From assembly GCA_024734495.1 (NCBI GenBank), contig JALMQS010000887.1:1639228-1703227 (forward strand): 64,000 bases of DNA, read 5' to 3'. Below the pieces are notes generated by a model. The model saw nothing but the letters and a program-made list of their open reading frames with translations. It was not told the DNA's origin and made no database searches. Positions within the stretch are counted from its first letter, which is position 1, and every line of letters begins with the position of its first letter. This DNA comes from Forficula auricularia. Taxonomy: Eukaryota; Arthropoda; Insecta; Dermaptera; Forficulidae. Position numbers and translations under genes: made by a program. Shown here piece after piece: positions 1-10,731 of this stretch.

Positions 1-204
1 AAAAAATTCAATTTTCTGCCATTTTGGAAATTTTAAAAAATCTGAGTGACCACTTGGAAATTTTTTAATCGAGCTGATTTTTGGTGAGCATTTTAAAAAC
101 ACGTTAAATTAACATAATATTTTTACAGGATTCCAAAAAATAAAAAAAATCGTTTTTTTGCCACTTGATATATTTTCTAATTTGTTTCACTTAAAAATGA
201 GTAT
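1..204. other. AT-rich unassigned sequence
   Basis: Homopolymeric A and T runs with no recognisable gene, repeat end or structure. Confidence 0.6.
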
Positions 205-310
205 GAGTAAGTTGGAGATCTCCTTGTGAAACACCACCAACTCCAACCTAATATAATTTTAATGATGTTTCACTTTAAACCAACACCGCGTTCCCTAAAT
301 TTGACTTAAA
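205..310 (+). mobile_element. Penelope-like terminal repeat fragment (family ii)
   Basis: The block starting CTCCTTGTGAAACACCACC and ending in ACCAACACCGCGTTCCC recurs almost unchanged at 35369-35450, directly downstream of a hammerhead motif. It therefore looks like the outer end of a PLE pseudo-LTR. A decayed hammerhead-like motif lies about 80 bp downstream. Confidence 0.6.
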
Positions 311-387
311 AATGAAGTTGTGAATGAGCCCTAAATGGACAATTTTTATGTGATTTTTGCACCAGCCTCCAGTACAAATAAAAATTC

Positions 388-420
388 CTTGATGATGGCC
401 GGAGCGGGTCAAAACGTTGG
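388..420 (+). pseudogene. decayed hammerhead-ribozyme motif
   Basis: Reads CTTGATGATGGCC, a short loop, GGGTC, then AAAACGTTGG. This resembles CTGATGA-N-stem II-GAAAC with one insertion in the core, a weakened stem II and the G of GAAA lost. It is too degenerate to be active. Confidence 0.35.
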
Positions 421-516
421 TAAAACATAATTAATTAAATTTTATTTCAACTTTATTCAATTTTAGCTGCAAATGAAAATCAACCTTTTTACCTGAATTT
501 AAAATTAAAAATAATA

Positions 517-960
517 TTTTTTTTTTTTTTTTTTTTGCGTTTGGACCTCGGGATCACGCAAAGGTTGATGTCTCTTTCTGGTTGGACCTTCCACGCCTCT
601 ATCTTTTCCCGGACGTGTTATCGAGTTCCATGGTCAGGCTATGTAATTTTCCTGGCCGGATGAGTGTGTTGATGTTAAAGGTGCCCAGGAGTGTATGGAT
701 TTTTGGCGTTATTCTTCCATTGTTTCTTCCTTGATTTCGTGATGGTCCGGGTCCCTCAGAATCTGAATGCCCGGTTGCCACTCGAGGGTGGGTGGATTGG
801 TTAAAACCTGGGGTAACCTTGTTTTTGCCTCTCACGATTCATGGTTGTTTGTTATGAAATTTTGTCCTGCGCATGCGCGATGTTTTGTAGAACCAGAGAT
901 TGTCAGTTTCTGGAGCCGAGGGGCCGGTTTTTTATTATTTTTCAAATAAATTTACTTTGC
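517..960 (-). mobile_element. RTE-type LINE 5' fragment with poly-A tail
   Basis: On the minus strand a 5'-UTR-like stretch (about 960-836) leads into the start of an endonuclease-like reading frame (835-599). It is followed within about 60 bp by a poly-A run, seen as 20 T at 517-536. A LINE 5' end joined directly to poly-A suggests retroposition of a truncated or prematurely polyadenylated LINE transcript, or a SINE-like chimera. Confidence 0.5.
599..835 (-). pseudogene. N-terminal remnant of RTE LINE endonuclease (craniofacial-development-protein-2-like)
   Basis: The 78-residue frame contains TFNINTLIRPGKLHSL at about residues 52-67. It matches the first beta strand of the APE-type endonuclease of RTE retrotransposons, where the family reads roughly 'TWNVRTL-PGK'. 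In the intact protein this domain nicks target DNA to prime reverse transcription. Here it stops right after the MELDN region, before the catalytic residues, so no active enzyme is possible. The start Met is the most upstream in frame but lies in sequence without obvious family similarity. Insect databases often label such proteins craniofacial development protein 2-like; that name is an annotation artefact. Confidence is moderate because only about 25 residues are diagnostic. Confidence 0.5.
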
Positions 961-964
961 TTCT

Positions 965-1060
965 TGCTGGGATCGAACTGATGAAGTCTAGGTTGATGTT
1001 CTCCTAATCGGATTAGAAAAGTTGGTGATTTAACCGATTGCGCTACCGACCCCTCCAATT
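965..1060 (-). mobile_element. tRNA-derived SINE head
   Basis: The reverse complement carries an A-box-like TAGCGCAATCGG and a B-box-like GTTCGATCCC, with the spacing of a tRNA carrying a long insert between the boxes. It reads as a SINE head, not a host tRNA gene, because the acceptor stem cannot be closed. Confidence 0.5.
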
Positions 1061-1214
1061 TATTGCTTTTACTATATCATAAAAAAATTAGCAAGCAACG
1101 CCAGGTAGGTAGGTACTTTTAATATTAATTTGATAAATATTCTAATTCAATTTTAATAAGTTTCGCTATCAAGCGCTTAATATTTTATTAATATTATGAT
1201 TATTATTTAGTGGA

Positions 1215-1500
1215 AGCTAATTTGGCTAGCGATTCGGAATGATTTTGACTGGAAACGAACGACTCATTCGTATTTGACGGCGATGATTATCGAATTCTTC
1301 TCAAGTAATTAGCCACTTTGCCGCCCACCCCTTTCAACGAGCTGTGCCGCTCTCGCCCAAATTGGCACCGAGTCAGCCCTCGTGTCAAAGTGATTAGCAT
1401 CTCCAGTACCGGGGGTGAGTTACTTATACTATGATTTAACGTGCACCTCCTCACTCTTCTTGATGCCTGGCATTTGGACCAACCCTTTTTGGGCCTGTCA
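1215..1500. other. GC-richer unique island
   Basis: About 290 bp of mixed base composition with no internal repeats and no partner elsewhere in the window, flanked by AT-rich DNA. No reading frame with recognisable similarity was found. A candidate host non-coding or regulatory segment. Confidence 0.3.
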
Positions 1501-2596
1501 TACCCACGAATTTATTATTAAAGAATAGAGAAAGTTTTTAAGAATTTTTTATTCTATAAAAAATAAGAGCCCTCCTCTTTCTATTGCCGTTCTCAAAATT
1601 CATAACTTAGAAAATTTACATATTTAATTAAATAGCCTATTATTTTATCTAAAGCGGTATTTTCGAGAGCCCTTTTAAGTTGAGAAAAATTAAAAAGTTG
1701 CCACATATAAAATTGAATAGTAGTAGTACCTCTTTACTTCAGGTTTTAAAAAAAGGCTCAAAGAGATTTTTAAAATTGCATACTAAAGAAAAACTGAGCT
1801 CTATTAGTGCCAGTACAATTTCTTTCCATCCGTCAGAGCATTTTAGCGTAGAATAAATAAAATACAAACTATTAAAAATTCTATTATAATTTTAATGTTT
1901 ATTTTAGCGCCGGTCCAATGTTTATTTCATAGAGTCAAAAATAAAAAAATAAAACAATGTGAGGTATCATTGTAAAGATCTCATAGAATAAGGGTAATTT
2001 TTTAAATGAAATAGGACGATAAGCATAGTGAATCCGCCCCATAAGGATATCTGGATCATCATTTGAGGGTATGTTGCTACTAATAAGATACGATGATCCT
2101 GCAAGTTTCAGATCTTTATCTACTTTCGTTTTTAAATAAATAAAAAAAAAAAACTGAAAATAATTTTTTTTCTCGAAAACGGCTTGACCGATTTGAATGA
2201 AATTTGGTCACATCATAGAGCTATTTTATATAGCTCTATAATCGATAAAAATATACAACTCATAATCTTCATAATAACCGTTTGAACAGGCGATTTTTTC
2301 AAAATTATTTTTTCTCTCTCTATGTTAACGTTTTCGTACAATTTTGAAACTAATTTATTTTATATCTTTTTCGATTTAAAATAACCTCTCAAATCCACAA
2401 ATTGATTGAAAAGGTACGCCATATTGAAAATAATAAAAAATGATTTTTTTTATGTAAAATTCGGATTTATTTCAATGTTTTTACCCTTGAAACAACAGAA
2501 ACGAAGCTTATTCGATTACTTATAAGTGCAGATAACATAAAATAATCAAAACAATAATATGGAAACAATTTTTTTTATTAAAATAGTTCAATATTA
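1501..2596. other. AT-rich region with one dispersed repeat
   Basis: No gene seen. About 1600-1725 is a diverged copy of about 6610-6730 (shared CTATTATTTTATC and AAATTAAAAAGTTGC). The rest is AT-rich with runs of A and T. Confidence 0.4.
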
Positions 2597-2605
2597 AAAA
2601 ATCTG

Positions 2606-2623
2606 GGGGCACGGCAGTGCCCC
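2606..2623. other. GC-rich hairpin
   Basis: GGGGCAC and GTGCCCC pair perfectly around a four-base GGCA loop in AT-rich surroundings. Such a short GC hairpin near a boundary is typical of Helitron 3' ends, but I see no convincing CTRR terminus, so the element type is left open. Confidence 0.4.
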
Positions 2624-2879
2624 AGCCAAGTTCGATTCTGCGTGCTCTGCCAGACTACCCTTTACTGGAAACAACTCAGGCCATTTTGACGGCTCTGTAA
2701 CTTCGCACTGGAAACCTCTACATGGCTGAAATTTTTTTCCATAATACTGGTCCATAAGCTTAACTAAATTACAAAATTTCATATTTCTACTGCTTATACC
2801 CTCCAAGTTACAAGAAGCCAAATATAGTCTTTTTCGTCACTCACTCACTCACTCATCAAAATTCTAGAGTACTTCCGCT

Positions 2880-3605
2880 GATCCTAGAATGCTGAAATTT
2901 GGCATGCTGATAGAGTTTGGGGTACAATTAATGGGAAAAATCCAAAAATCGAAACTTTCCCTTCTTCAGGACCTAAAATGAAGGAGTGAAAGTTATAGGC
3001 TAAATTAACATATAGTGAAAACACAATGAACTTAGAATGCTGAAATTTGGCACACTGGTAAAGATTGGCACATGAATAAAAGAGGAACTTGAAACACCGA
3101 AACTTTCACTTCTTCAGGGCCCCAAATGAAGTGGTGAAATTTATAGGCTAAATTAACATACAGTGAAAATATATTGATCCTAGAATGTTAAAACTTGGCA
3201 TGGTGGTAGAGTTTGGGATACAATTTATGGGAAACATCCAAATATCGAAACTTTCCCTTCTTTGGGATCTAAAATGAAGGGGTGAAAGTTATAGACTTAA
3301 TTAACATATACTTAAAATTTAATGAACTTAGAATGCTGAAATTTGGCATACTGGTAAAGATTGGCACATTAATTAAAGAGGAAATTGAAACACCGAAACT
3401 TTCAGTTCTTTGGGGCCCGAAACGAAGGGGTGAAATTTATAGACTAAATTAACATACAGTGAAAATATATTGATCCTAGAATGCTAAAACTTGGCATATT
3501 AGTAGAATTTGGTAGATACATTAATAAAATCGCAAAACCGAAACATTTCCTTCTTCAGGGCATAAAATGAAGTGGGTGAATTTTGATCGATAAATTTTAA
3601 TTACT
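2880..3605. repeat. 148-bp tandem satellite, five monomers, A-B alternation
   Basis: The landmark TAGAATG occurs at 2885, 3033, 3181, 3329 and 3477, exactly 148 bp apart each time. Monomers 1, 3 and 5 share GATCCTAGAATG and a GTAGAGTTTGG or similar core. Monomers 2 and 4 share GAACTTAGAATGC and AAAGATTGGCACAT. This gives a 296-bp higher-order dimer. The array begins next to a CACTCACT run at about 2839-2855. Confidence 0.85.
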
Positions 3606-4352
3606 AGTTACCATATCATGAGATCTTAATAAGAGAGGATGGAAAGGCTAAAAGGGAGAGGTGGAGGCCTTATAAAAAAAGAATAATAATTTAATGCGTA
3701 AAACCCAAGTTTTAGGTAAATTATTTCAACTAAAAATGTGAATTCAATAAAAAATATAGAGAGACATATGAAAATGAAAAACATTCGTTTTAATTGAAGT
3801 TACTAATATATTCTCGACTCATTTAATAAATTGATGATATTGAACTTGGCAGCACATTAGATCTCACTACTTTTTTGGCAAACGGATTTTATTAATCGAA
3901 CTTGAGCCTTTTTTACACAAGTGTTTTTGTTGAGATTATGTTTTTTACTTCTACTGCCCAACGAATTTGAGTGACATATCTTGAAGCGTTTATTTTAAAA
4001 TAAATATGTATGAAAATCAATTTTTACATAATGTTAAATTTCAATCAAAATTTAGAACAAAAAATCAGTCAAAGTTTAATACACCAAAAAATTGTTGTAA
4101 TAATTCTATGATGAAATAATTCGAATAAGTAGAGCGAACGACTTCCTGTTGGTCTATTGGGCGCGCCTGTAAATAGGCAACCATGAGAGAAGGAGGGGAA
4201 GATACGCTCTCCAGAGAGGGAAGACGACCTGTGGAAAAATAATAATAATAAATCATATCCCTGAAAATTGAAATGATATTAGGTATCTATATATTAATTA
4301 AACATATTAATATATAATAATGTAACATCACTCGTATCCATATTATTTGATA
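3606..4352. other. unassigned AT-rich sequence
   Basis: No gene or repeat end recognised. A small GC-rich patch at about 4128-4215 contains GGCGCGCC but has no partner in the window. Confidence 0.4.
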
Positions 4353-5665
4353 GAAGGAATCGCAGCTTTTATTAAGTAAGCCAGAAGTTTCGTCAATTTA
4401 TTTTGACTTCCTCAGAGAGTCATTCTGTCACTCTTTGTCAAAAAGTTTTTGCTATAATAAATTTTTATAATTTTTCTAATTAATATAACAAAGAATAATT
4501 GCTATATCAATGAGAATTGTTTTTGACCGCGCTTATTTGAAAAATATATTTATCGCGAGACTACTGCGGATTACGCTATTGAAGTCTGCGGAGATCACAT
4601 CTTTTTCTCTCTTGGTCCAGACTTAAGACTCCGCAGACTTCAATAGCGTAATCCGCAGTAGTCTCGCGATAAATATATTTTTCAAATAAGCGCGGTCAAA
4701 AACAATTCTCATTGATATAGCAATTATTCTTTGTTATATTAATTAGAAAAATTATAAAAATTTATTTAAGATCATTATTTCAAGTTAGAAATATATAAGT
4801 TCAAATATTATTTTCACTCAATATTTGACAAAAATTCCCTACATTTGATTCGCGATTGAATCAAATGTAGAAAACATTCGATTTTTTGCTATAAGACAAA
4901 ACATCACATTAAACCTATTAATTGATCTTTCTTAGCACATTCGTGACAAACAATTATCTTTGAAACAACTATTAATTAAACAACTAAAAATTAGTCGTCG
5001 TTTACAAAAATATTTTTGACGTGACAACGTCTTATAAATTGGTTTGCCGGGTGACACTTCAAGAAACTGCGTTACGCTCCGCTCACGTTATGCGCTCACA
5101 ATGAGAGCGAGTGAGAGCCACGCGTCCCTTCCACTCGGGCATGGTTAGCCCGCCTAAGAGCGAGAGAGACAGAGCGAGAGAGAGAGAGTGAGAGAGATAG
5201 GCATACACACCGGTTCATGTCTTATGTTTTAAATATAATTCTTTGTATAAATAAATGTTTTAAATTGTTACTATTATTTCATCCTTCTTCCTACTATACG
5301 AATGAATATTCACATTAAAATTATTTTACCACTCAAAGTCGTTGTCACGTAAAACTTTCGCCCGTATACCGACTTTACAGGCAACCATTTTTTTTTTTTT
5401 TTTTTTTTTTTTGTATGAAACGACTACAAATTTTAGTTGTTTAAGCAAAAGTTATCCCCAAAATAATTGTGAGCCACGAATGTGCTAAAGAAAGATCAAT
5501 TAATATAATATGATATGTTCTGTCTTATAGAAAAAAACTTTTTTGACAAAGAGTGATAGAATAAGTCACTGAACAAGTCAAAATAAATTGACGAAACGTC
5601 TAGGTCACTTAATATAATCTCTGTGTTTTAATTTATCCAATTCCCTGCGATTCCTTCTATGATAT
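4353..5665. mobile_element. 1.3-kb foldback element
   Basis: The outer ends are inverted: AGAAGGAATCGCAG on the left, CTGCGATTCCTTCT on the right. Inverted similarity continues inward in blocks: CAAAGAGTGA blocks near 4430 and 5550, AAAGATCAATTAAT near 4922 and 5490, CAACTAAAAATT near 4980 and 5435, and GTGACAACG near 5021 and 5340. The pattern is a foldback transposon with very long imperfect TIRs. Its centre (about 5060-5210) is GC-richer with a GAGA tract. No transposase frame was found. Confidence 0.65.
4456..4766. repeat. near-perfect palindrome with 138-bp arms
   Basis: The left arm 4456-4593 and right arm 4629-4766 are reverse complements with almost no mismatch, separated by a 35-base spacer. 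It sits inside the left half of the foldback element and has no counterpart on the right, so it looks like a younger nested insertion. Confidence 0.85.
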
Positions 5666-5676
5666 ATAGCATATAT

Positions 5677-5760
5677 GGGCAACCCCCGGTCCCCGGGCCG
5701 GATCCGGCCCTCCATTAACTTCAATCCGGACCGCAAGAGATTCAGAAATTTCAAATAACG
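5677..5760. mobile_element. hAT-like terminal fragment
   Basis: GGGCAACCCCCGGTCC followed by GGGCCGGATCCGGCCC resembles ends of hAT transposons that begin with (CAG)GGGTGGGCAA-type termini and contain a GGCCG-rich palindrome. Only one end is visible. Confidence 0.4.
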
Positions 5761-5935
5761 TGGAAAAAAATTAAAGATTTAGCACACATAGTTTATTTGT
5801 AATTACTTTGTATTTGTCAACCAACCTAAAACTGTATTCTTCAAATCATAAAGACTAAAATCTATAAATAATATTATTAAGCGTACGCAGTGGAACGCCA
5901 CAGATCGGTTTTCCAATTTTGAGAATATTGTCGGC

Positions 5936-6010
5936 CTCCCTGGTGTAATGGTCAGAATGTCTGCCTTGTAGCCCGGAGGTCTCGGGTTCGATTCCCGGCC
6001 ATACACAGTC
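5936..6010 (+). mobile_element. tRNA-derived SINE head
   Basis: TGGTGTAATGGTC works as an A box and GGTTCGATTCC as a B box about 35 bases later, with a foldable T arm (CTCGGGTTCGATTCCCGG). The acceptor ends do not pair as in a real tRNA and an AT-rich tail follows, so this is called a SINE and not a tRNA gene. Confidence 0.55.
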
Positions 6011-6117
6011 ATTTTTTCTGTAAGTATAGGGTCTGGAAAAAAAATTAAGTGGGAGATAAATTTAAAAAAACCTAATTTATCGATCGGATAATTTACCACT
6101 GCTCGAAGCCACTAAAA

Positions 6118-6203
6118 ACTAAAGACATTCTTTTGGTTCACATTCAAATATAACCATATGTTTATATGTTGAATGATGGAACCAAAAAGAATGTCTTTAG
6201 TTC
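6118..6203. repeat. hairpin with about 35-bp arms
   Basis: AACTAAAGACATTCTTTTGG on the left is inverted on the right as CCAAAAAGAATGTCTTTAG. Weaker pairing continues outside it. It lies just upstream of a PLE end carrying a hammerhead motif. Confidence 0.65.
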
Positions 6204-6284
6204 TAAGCTGACCACCAGTGAAGAAGGAACATCAAATTTTCAATATCCATACGATATTGACTCCATGAAAAACAACATTTATAA

Positions 6285-6480
6285 TTAAAAAAGACTGATG
6301 ATGAAGACCAAGTCTTCGAAACTATAGTCGCAAACAAATAAATAATATATATATATATACAGATATATCATCTCGATATATATGTGTGTATGTTTATTTG
6401 CATCAAGCAGAGGACAACCCCTTTGTTTCTCTTTGTGAATCAACAACTCTGCTACTCTCGGCAAAACAAAAACTTTTCAA
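6285..6480 (+). mobile_element. Penelope-like terminal repeat (family i) with hammerhead and A-box block
   Basis: A hammerhead motif (6295-6329) is followed by an AT microsatellite and then a block GCATCAAGCAGAGGACAACC to GCTACTCTCGGCAAAAC. The same block recurs at 15000, 22890, 36340, 40640 and 42540, several times beside the same ribozyme family. I infer a shared PLE pseudo-LTR. Confidence 0.6.
6295..6329 (+). ncRNA. hammerhead ribozyme motif, family i
   Basis: CTGATGA (6295-6301), one extra base, stem II GAAGAC (6303-6308) with GTCTTC (6312-6317), then GAAA (6318-6321), a self-complementary CTATAG (6322-6327) as tiny stem III, and TC before the predicted cleavage site after 6329. This is the minimal stem-III-poor hammerhead known from PLEs, which acts as a dimer. 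The single base between CTGATGA and stem II is absent from the canonical core. Stem I is weak here. Confidence 0.65.
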
Positions 6481-7136
6481 TTATAATAATATTTTCAATA
6501 ATTTTGTTTCATTGATGGTTTGATATTAAGTAAGTCATTCCTATACTGTATATTGTGTACAAAGATTTTTTTTCTATAAATAATAAATGTCCTCAAACTT
6601 AAAAAAAAACTTATATTTAATAATATAGTCTATTATTTTATCCAGAGACGGGTAGTTTTGAGAGCTGTTTTAAGTTTGCTGAAAATTAAAAAGTTGCAAG
6701 ATATAAAATTGATTATTAGATGATCTTAAGAGCCCCTTTGATAAGGGAAATGTGTTGGGGTTCAGGAAGAATAAAAAAAAGAAAAACTATAAAAAAAAAT
6801 TCAGATCAAAGTTAGTTCGATCTCTCTGGTGGGCTCGTAAATATGAACTCATTTAGAAAACCACTCCGCCTTCTTTTCCCATGCCAACCACCACCGTTGC
6901 GAAAAATTTTAATAAAGAATTTATTGATATATGATTTTTAATATCAAAATTGTAGGCGGGGAGGTAAAAAAAAAACTAAACTAAAACGTTCGGTTGTTAA
7001 ACACAAGGATAAAAAAATAAAATAATGGCTATTAAAATTTTAAAAAAGTTCACGATGGTATCTCTTTTTTGTTTGAAACTTTTTTTTTATATTGAAAATT
7101 TATGATTAAAAAAAATATATATATATATGTAATACA

Positions 7137-7190
7137 AGCTGATGACCGGGTCTTCGGCCCGGCGGCATCTCATTTCTGCCGGGGTTCCAC
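7137..7190 (+). other. GC-rich structured segment
   Basis: CTGATGA is followed by CCGGGTCTTCGGCCCGG, which can fold with a UUCG tetraloop, then by a second hairpin CGGCA/TGCCG. It stands out in AT-rich DNA. It could be a badly decayed hammerhead (GAAA replaced by GCGG) or an unrelated structured RNA. Confidence 0.3.
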
Positions 7191-7312
7191 GTAAAGTTAC
7201 CCTTAATTGTAAATAATTAAAAAATTAAAAACACTTGTTTTGTTTTATTTAACCACCTATGTTATAAATAAAGAAAGAAAATAAGCTGAGGTGTTCTGAT
7301 GTGTCCATCCAC

Positions 7313-8068
7313 TTGACTTTACCATACAACCTTGCCCCTCACTTATATTTAATATTTAATAAAATTATTTATAATCATGTAGGGGAGGGGGTTATGATTA
7401 TGTATACAAAATTTGGTTGAGTTTGGTCAAATGGCCAAGATTTTAATTTTTTAACCATGTACCCCCCCCCGCCCCACCATTTTGGGTGGTTAGTTTTTGC
7501 ATTTTTAGACTTCTGGGGGTCCATTGATTATGTATACAAAATTTGGTTGAGTTTGCTCAAACGGCCTAGATTTTTAATTTTTACCCCCCCCCATTTTGGG
7601 GGTTAGTTTTTGCATTTTTAGACTTCTGGGTCCCACTGATTATGTATACAAAATTTGGTTGAGTTTGGTCAAATGGCCTAGATTTTTATTTTTAACCCCC
7701 TCCGCCCCCCTTAATTTTCGGTCTATATGCACTAAAATCTAATCAGCTCTTAATCTCAATGAACCAAAACTACATGTGTAATTTGGTTTCGATATTCACA
7801 CTAGTTTTTGAGCTAGCTCGTCCACAAAATTTGGTAACGCACAGACTAACAGACATTTTGACAAAAAAATTATTATCTCGAAAAATATAATTTCTCGATG
7901 TTCACTTATTTGAGCTTTTTTGTAGAGCCAAATGCCATAGTTTAGCTCAATTTTTTTTAATCGAAATAGTTTGAGCCGCTTTTGAGATATTTCGAAAAAA
8001 AGAAGGAAAAAAACACTTTTTTCATGCACGATTACAATACTTCGACCATACCCTGTATGGTAAAGTAA
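7313..8068. mobile_element. TIR element, family D
   Basis: The left end contains ACTTTACCATACA and the right end TGTATGGTAAAGT. Copies or parts occur at 31920-32110, 44530-45215, 57575-58145 and 63830 to the window end. Inside, about 7396-7700 holds tandem copies of a unit starting GATTATGTATACAAAATTTG at 7396, 7526 and 7638, each followed by poly-C and AGATTTTTA stretches. No transposase frame is seen. Confidence 0.6.
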
Positions 8069-8131
8069 AAATTCGAAAACTTGTTTTGTTTTTATTTATC
8101 CACATTTCAGAAATAGTCAAAGAAAAATGTA

Positions 8132-8749
8132 TTAAGGTAGTTGTATCACCAAATGCGTTTTTTAGGATTTCTTTGAAATTCAGACAGATTAATATTTAAA
8201 TACTTCTGCATCGATTGGTGGCAAAACGAAATTTATGAACAATATAGTTTAGGAGATATTAAATTCCAAAGATAGAGTTTTTCTCTGGCTCTTATACATT
8301 GCACTATACGGGATACCGGAAAGTTTACATACATATATTTAAGATTATAATTAAGAAACTGTTTTTTCAATTGATATAAGAAACTAAACCAATATTAAAC
8401 AATAACTAATACATTTTTTAAGAAAATTCATAGTTACAACACAGTTTCTGAGATAATAATAAATAAATAATGAAAAATGTACACTAAAAACACACTGGCA
8501 ACAACTCATTTATTTAACCTAAAAAGTGTACTAAAGTGGGTTAACTTTATCTGATATTTCTATGATAAAATATATACAAGCCCGGACAGTGTTGCCAGAT
8601 TTGTCAAACGAACATGGGATTGGCTAGTAGTGGTACATAAACAGCAAAAAGTTTTAGGCTTATGATTATGAATTATGAATCATTATTGTATGTACTATAT
8701 ACTCTAGAATTAACTTTTTGCTTCTATTGTCGCGATACAACTACCTTAA
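8132..8749. mobile_element. TIR element, family E (618 bp)
   Basis: Bounded by TTAAGGTAGTTGTATC and its perfect inverse GATACAACTACCTTAA. Parts recur at 11030-11165 (right end) and 51236-51597 (left end). If the outer TTAA is a target duplication, the element starts at GGTAG and would fit a piggyBac-type non-autonomous element, but that is inference. Confidence 0.7.
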
Positions 8750-9253
8750 ATTTCAGATTTTATTCAGAAAATCATTACTATACCTACTAATTACTTTTCG
8801 GAAAAATAACTGGAATAAAATGGCCTATAATAAAAAAATAACTTTCTGATATTAGCAACTACATACAAACACCATACAAACTTGACTTCTTCATATACAT
8901 ATAGTTATGAAAAAATTCCACAAATTCATTCATTCCCTCTTTATCAACGATACAAGGACAAATAAATACGACTTTGATAGCACGGGCTAGGCATACCTAC
9001 CTAGTTATTGGGTAGACAATTCGATCTGTCATGGTCTCATCTTCCAGTAAATTTAGTTTGAGTTTTTTCGTAAATAACATGTAATTATTATAAATTAATA
9101 TTAATTATTAATACTATTTTTAATTTCACATTTATATTTATTTAATGTTTTTCAGCTTGCATCGACATCATGTTCCTTAAGAATTATGACTGCTGAGTTT
9201 TTTAAATTCTTCATAATTGACTCTTAGCTTTAGCTAACTCCTTAACTTTAGCC
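8750..9253. other. unassigned AT-rich sequence
   Basis: No gene, repeat end or notable structure seen. Confidence 0.4.
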
Positions 9254-9417
9254 GAGGGGTGAACCGCGATTGTAATTAGGTGTACAAGTCTTTGGAATTA
9301 TGTGGAATTATTTTGGAATTTATTAGATAATACCCCTTCATCTATAGTCTTCTACTTAGACATGAAAGTGGAAGTGGAAATAGGTGTACACGGTATTAAG
9401 TCGCGGTTCACCCCTCG
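9254..9417. mobile_element. hAT-type MITE, 164 bp, with 8-bp target duplication
   Basis: Perfect 17-bp TIRs CGAGGGGTGAACCGCGA / TCGCGGTTCACCCCTCG. The flanks ACTTTAGC (9246-9253 and 9418-9425) are an 8-bp target-site duplication, typical of the hAT superfamily. Two further copies lie at 18777-18940 and 56747-56911. Confidence 0.85.
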
Positions 9418-9759
9418 ACTTTAGCTAACAGTCACAGATATTTATCAGATTAACCAGAGGCGGATAACGGGTATAAATAAAAAAAAAGAATTAATTTTGT
9501 AATATATGCGAGGCGAATTTTTAAACATCTCAATATGTGACCATATTTGACTCTAAATTCAAGTAGTTGCACATTTATTTGAAGATTAACTTAATCAGTT
9601 TAACAAAAAGCGAAGAATTCGAATCTTAGTGTTATGTAATAAAAAATCTGTTTGCTAAATTATAAGTGGAGAATTCTTTAAATATTTCAAAAAAACTTAT
9701 GAGAAAAGTAATTAATAAGAATTGGAGTAATAATATTTTTTTTTGTATTTAAAGGCTGC

Positions 9760-10130
9760 TAATGATTAATTACACTGTTGGATGGTGTTAATTGCGTTCC
9801 ACTTTAATTTCCTTTTGCATTGAGATAATTTTCTAATTATGCGTGATAAAGAAGGGGCTGCTGTTTTGGGTTGTGGGTTATAGAATCCCCGTTAATTGTC
9901 TCTCTAGTCTCCTTTCATCCAATTGTCTTTTCGGTTAGCTCTGGCGTCTGTGGCCAACCCTGCTCTAAATAAATATCTGCTAACAACCCAGCCACAAACA
10001 AAGCAAATGACAGTCAGCCAGACAGTTGCGTTTTAATGGGGTTTGCTGGAGAGACGAGGGGGACCATACAACCGGAAACCCTGCGAACGGAAGATCATTT
10101 CCAACAACTTACAAGATTTGTGGATGTCAA
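9760..10130. other. unique island dense in TAAT cores
   Basis: A mixed-composition stretch with several homeodomain-like sites: TAATGATTAATTACA, GTTAATTGCG, CTAATTATGCG, GTTAATTGTC. It has no partner in the window and no reading frame of note. A candidate host enhancer, by inference only. Confidence 0.3.
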
Positions 10131-10300
10131 GTTTACCTACTTGGGATTTAATTTGAAAGATTTTGAAAAAGAACATTTTTTCAAAAATTTATCTGCTATC
10201 AGTAAATTTTGCTGATTTAACAATTTTTTTCGTTAACCAACTACTAAACTAAAATACTACAAAATGATAAATAAATAATAAATTAAAATATAATCAAATA

Positions 10301-10731
10301 CAGTGAAACCCTACAAAATCCAAACTAATTGGAGTTGCCTGTTCGGATTTCAATTTGTTCGGATTAACCGAAAGCATCTTCGACAATTGAAAATAACTGA
10401 TATGAAGTGAAATATTAAGGGATATTTTGTATGTTTCTATTATTATTTCAATGTTTTTGCGAACTGATCAACCTGAAGAATTTCAATAACCAATTTTTAC
10501 CGTTTTTCAATCCTGGATGACATAAGTATGTAGACACATTTAGGCACACTTTGTTAGTTATGCGAACTGTTCTTCTTTGTTAATTTTTCAACTAATTATG
10601 TAATATAAAGATATAAATTAGAATATAATATACATAATTATTTTATGACTAAATAAATAAGTTTCTCTTTTTTGAGTTCGGATTTCCCTGGATTTTGGAT
10701 TTTCGGGGTTCGGATTTGAGGGGTTTCACTG
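10301..10731. mobile_element. pogo/Tigger-like Tc1-mariner MITE, 431 bp
   Basis: Ends CAGTGAAACCC and GGGTTTCACTG are inverted and flanked by TA on both sides (10299-10300 and 10732-10733). Inverted similarity continues inward with TTCGGATTT blocks. The TA target and CAGTG ends fit the pogo branch of Tc1/mariner. Confidence 0.7.

Noticed and set aside
5936..6010. Functional tRNA gene
   Set aside because: A and B boxes are present, but the acceptor stem does not close and similar heads are parts of SINEs.
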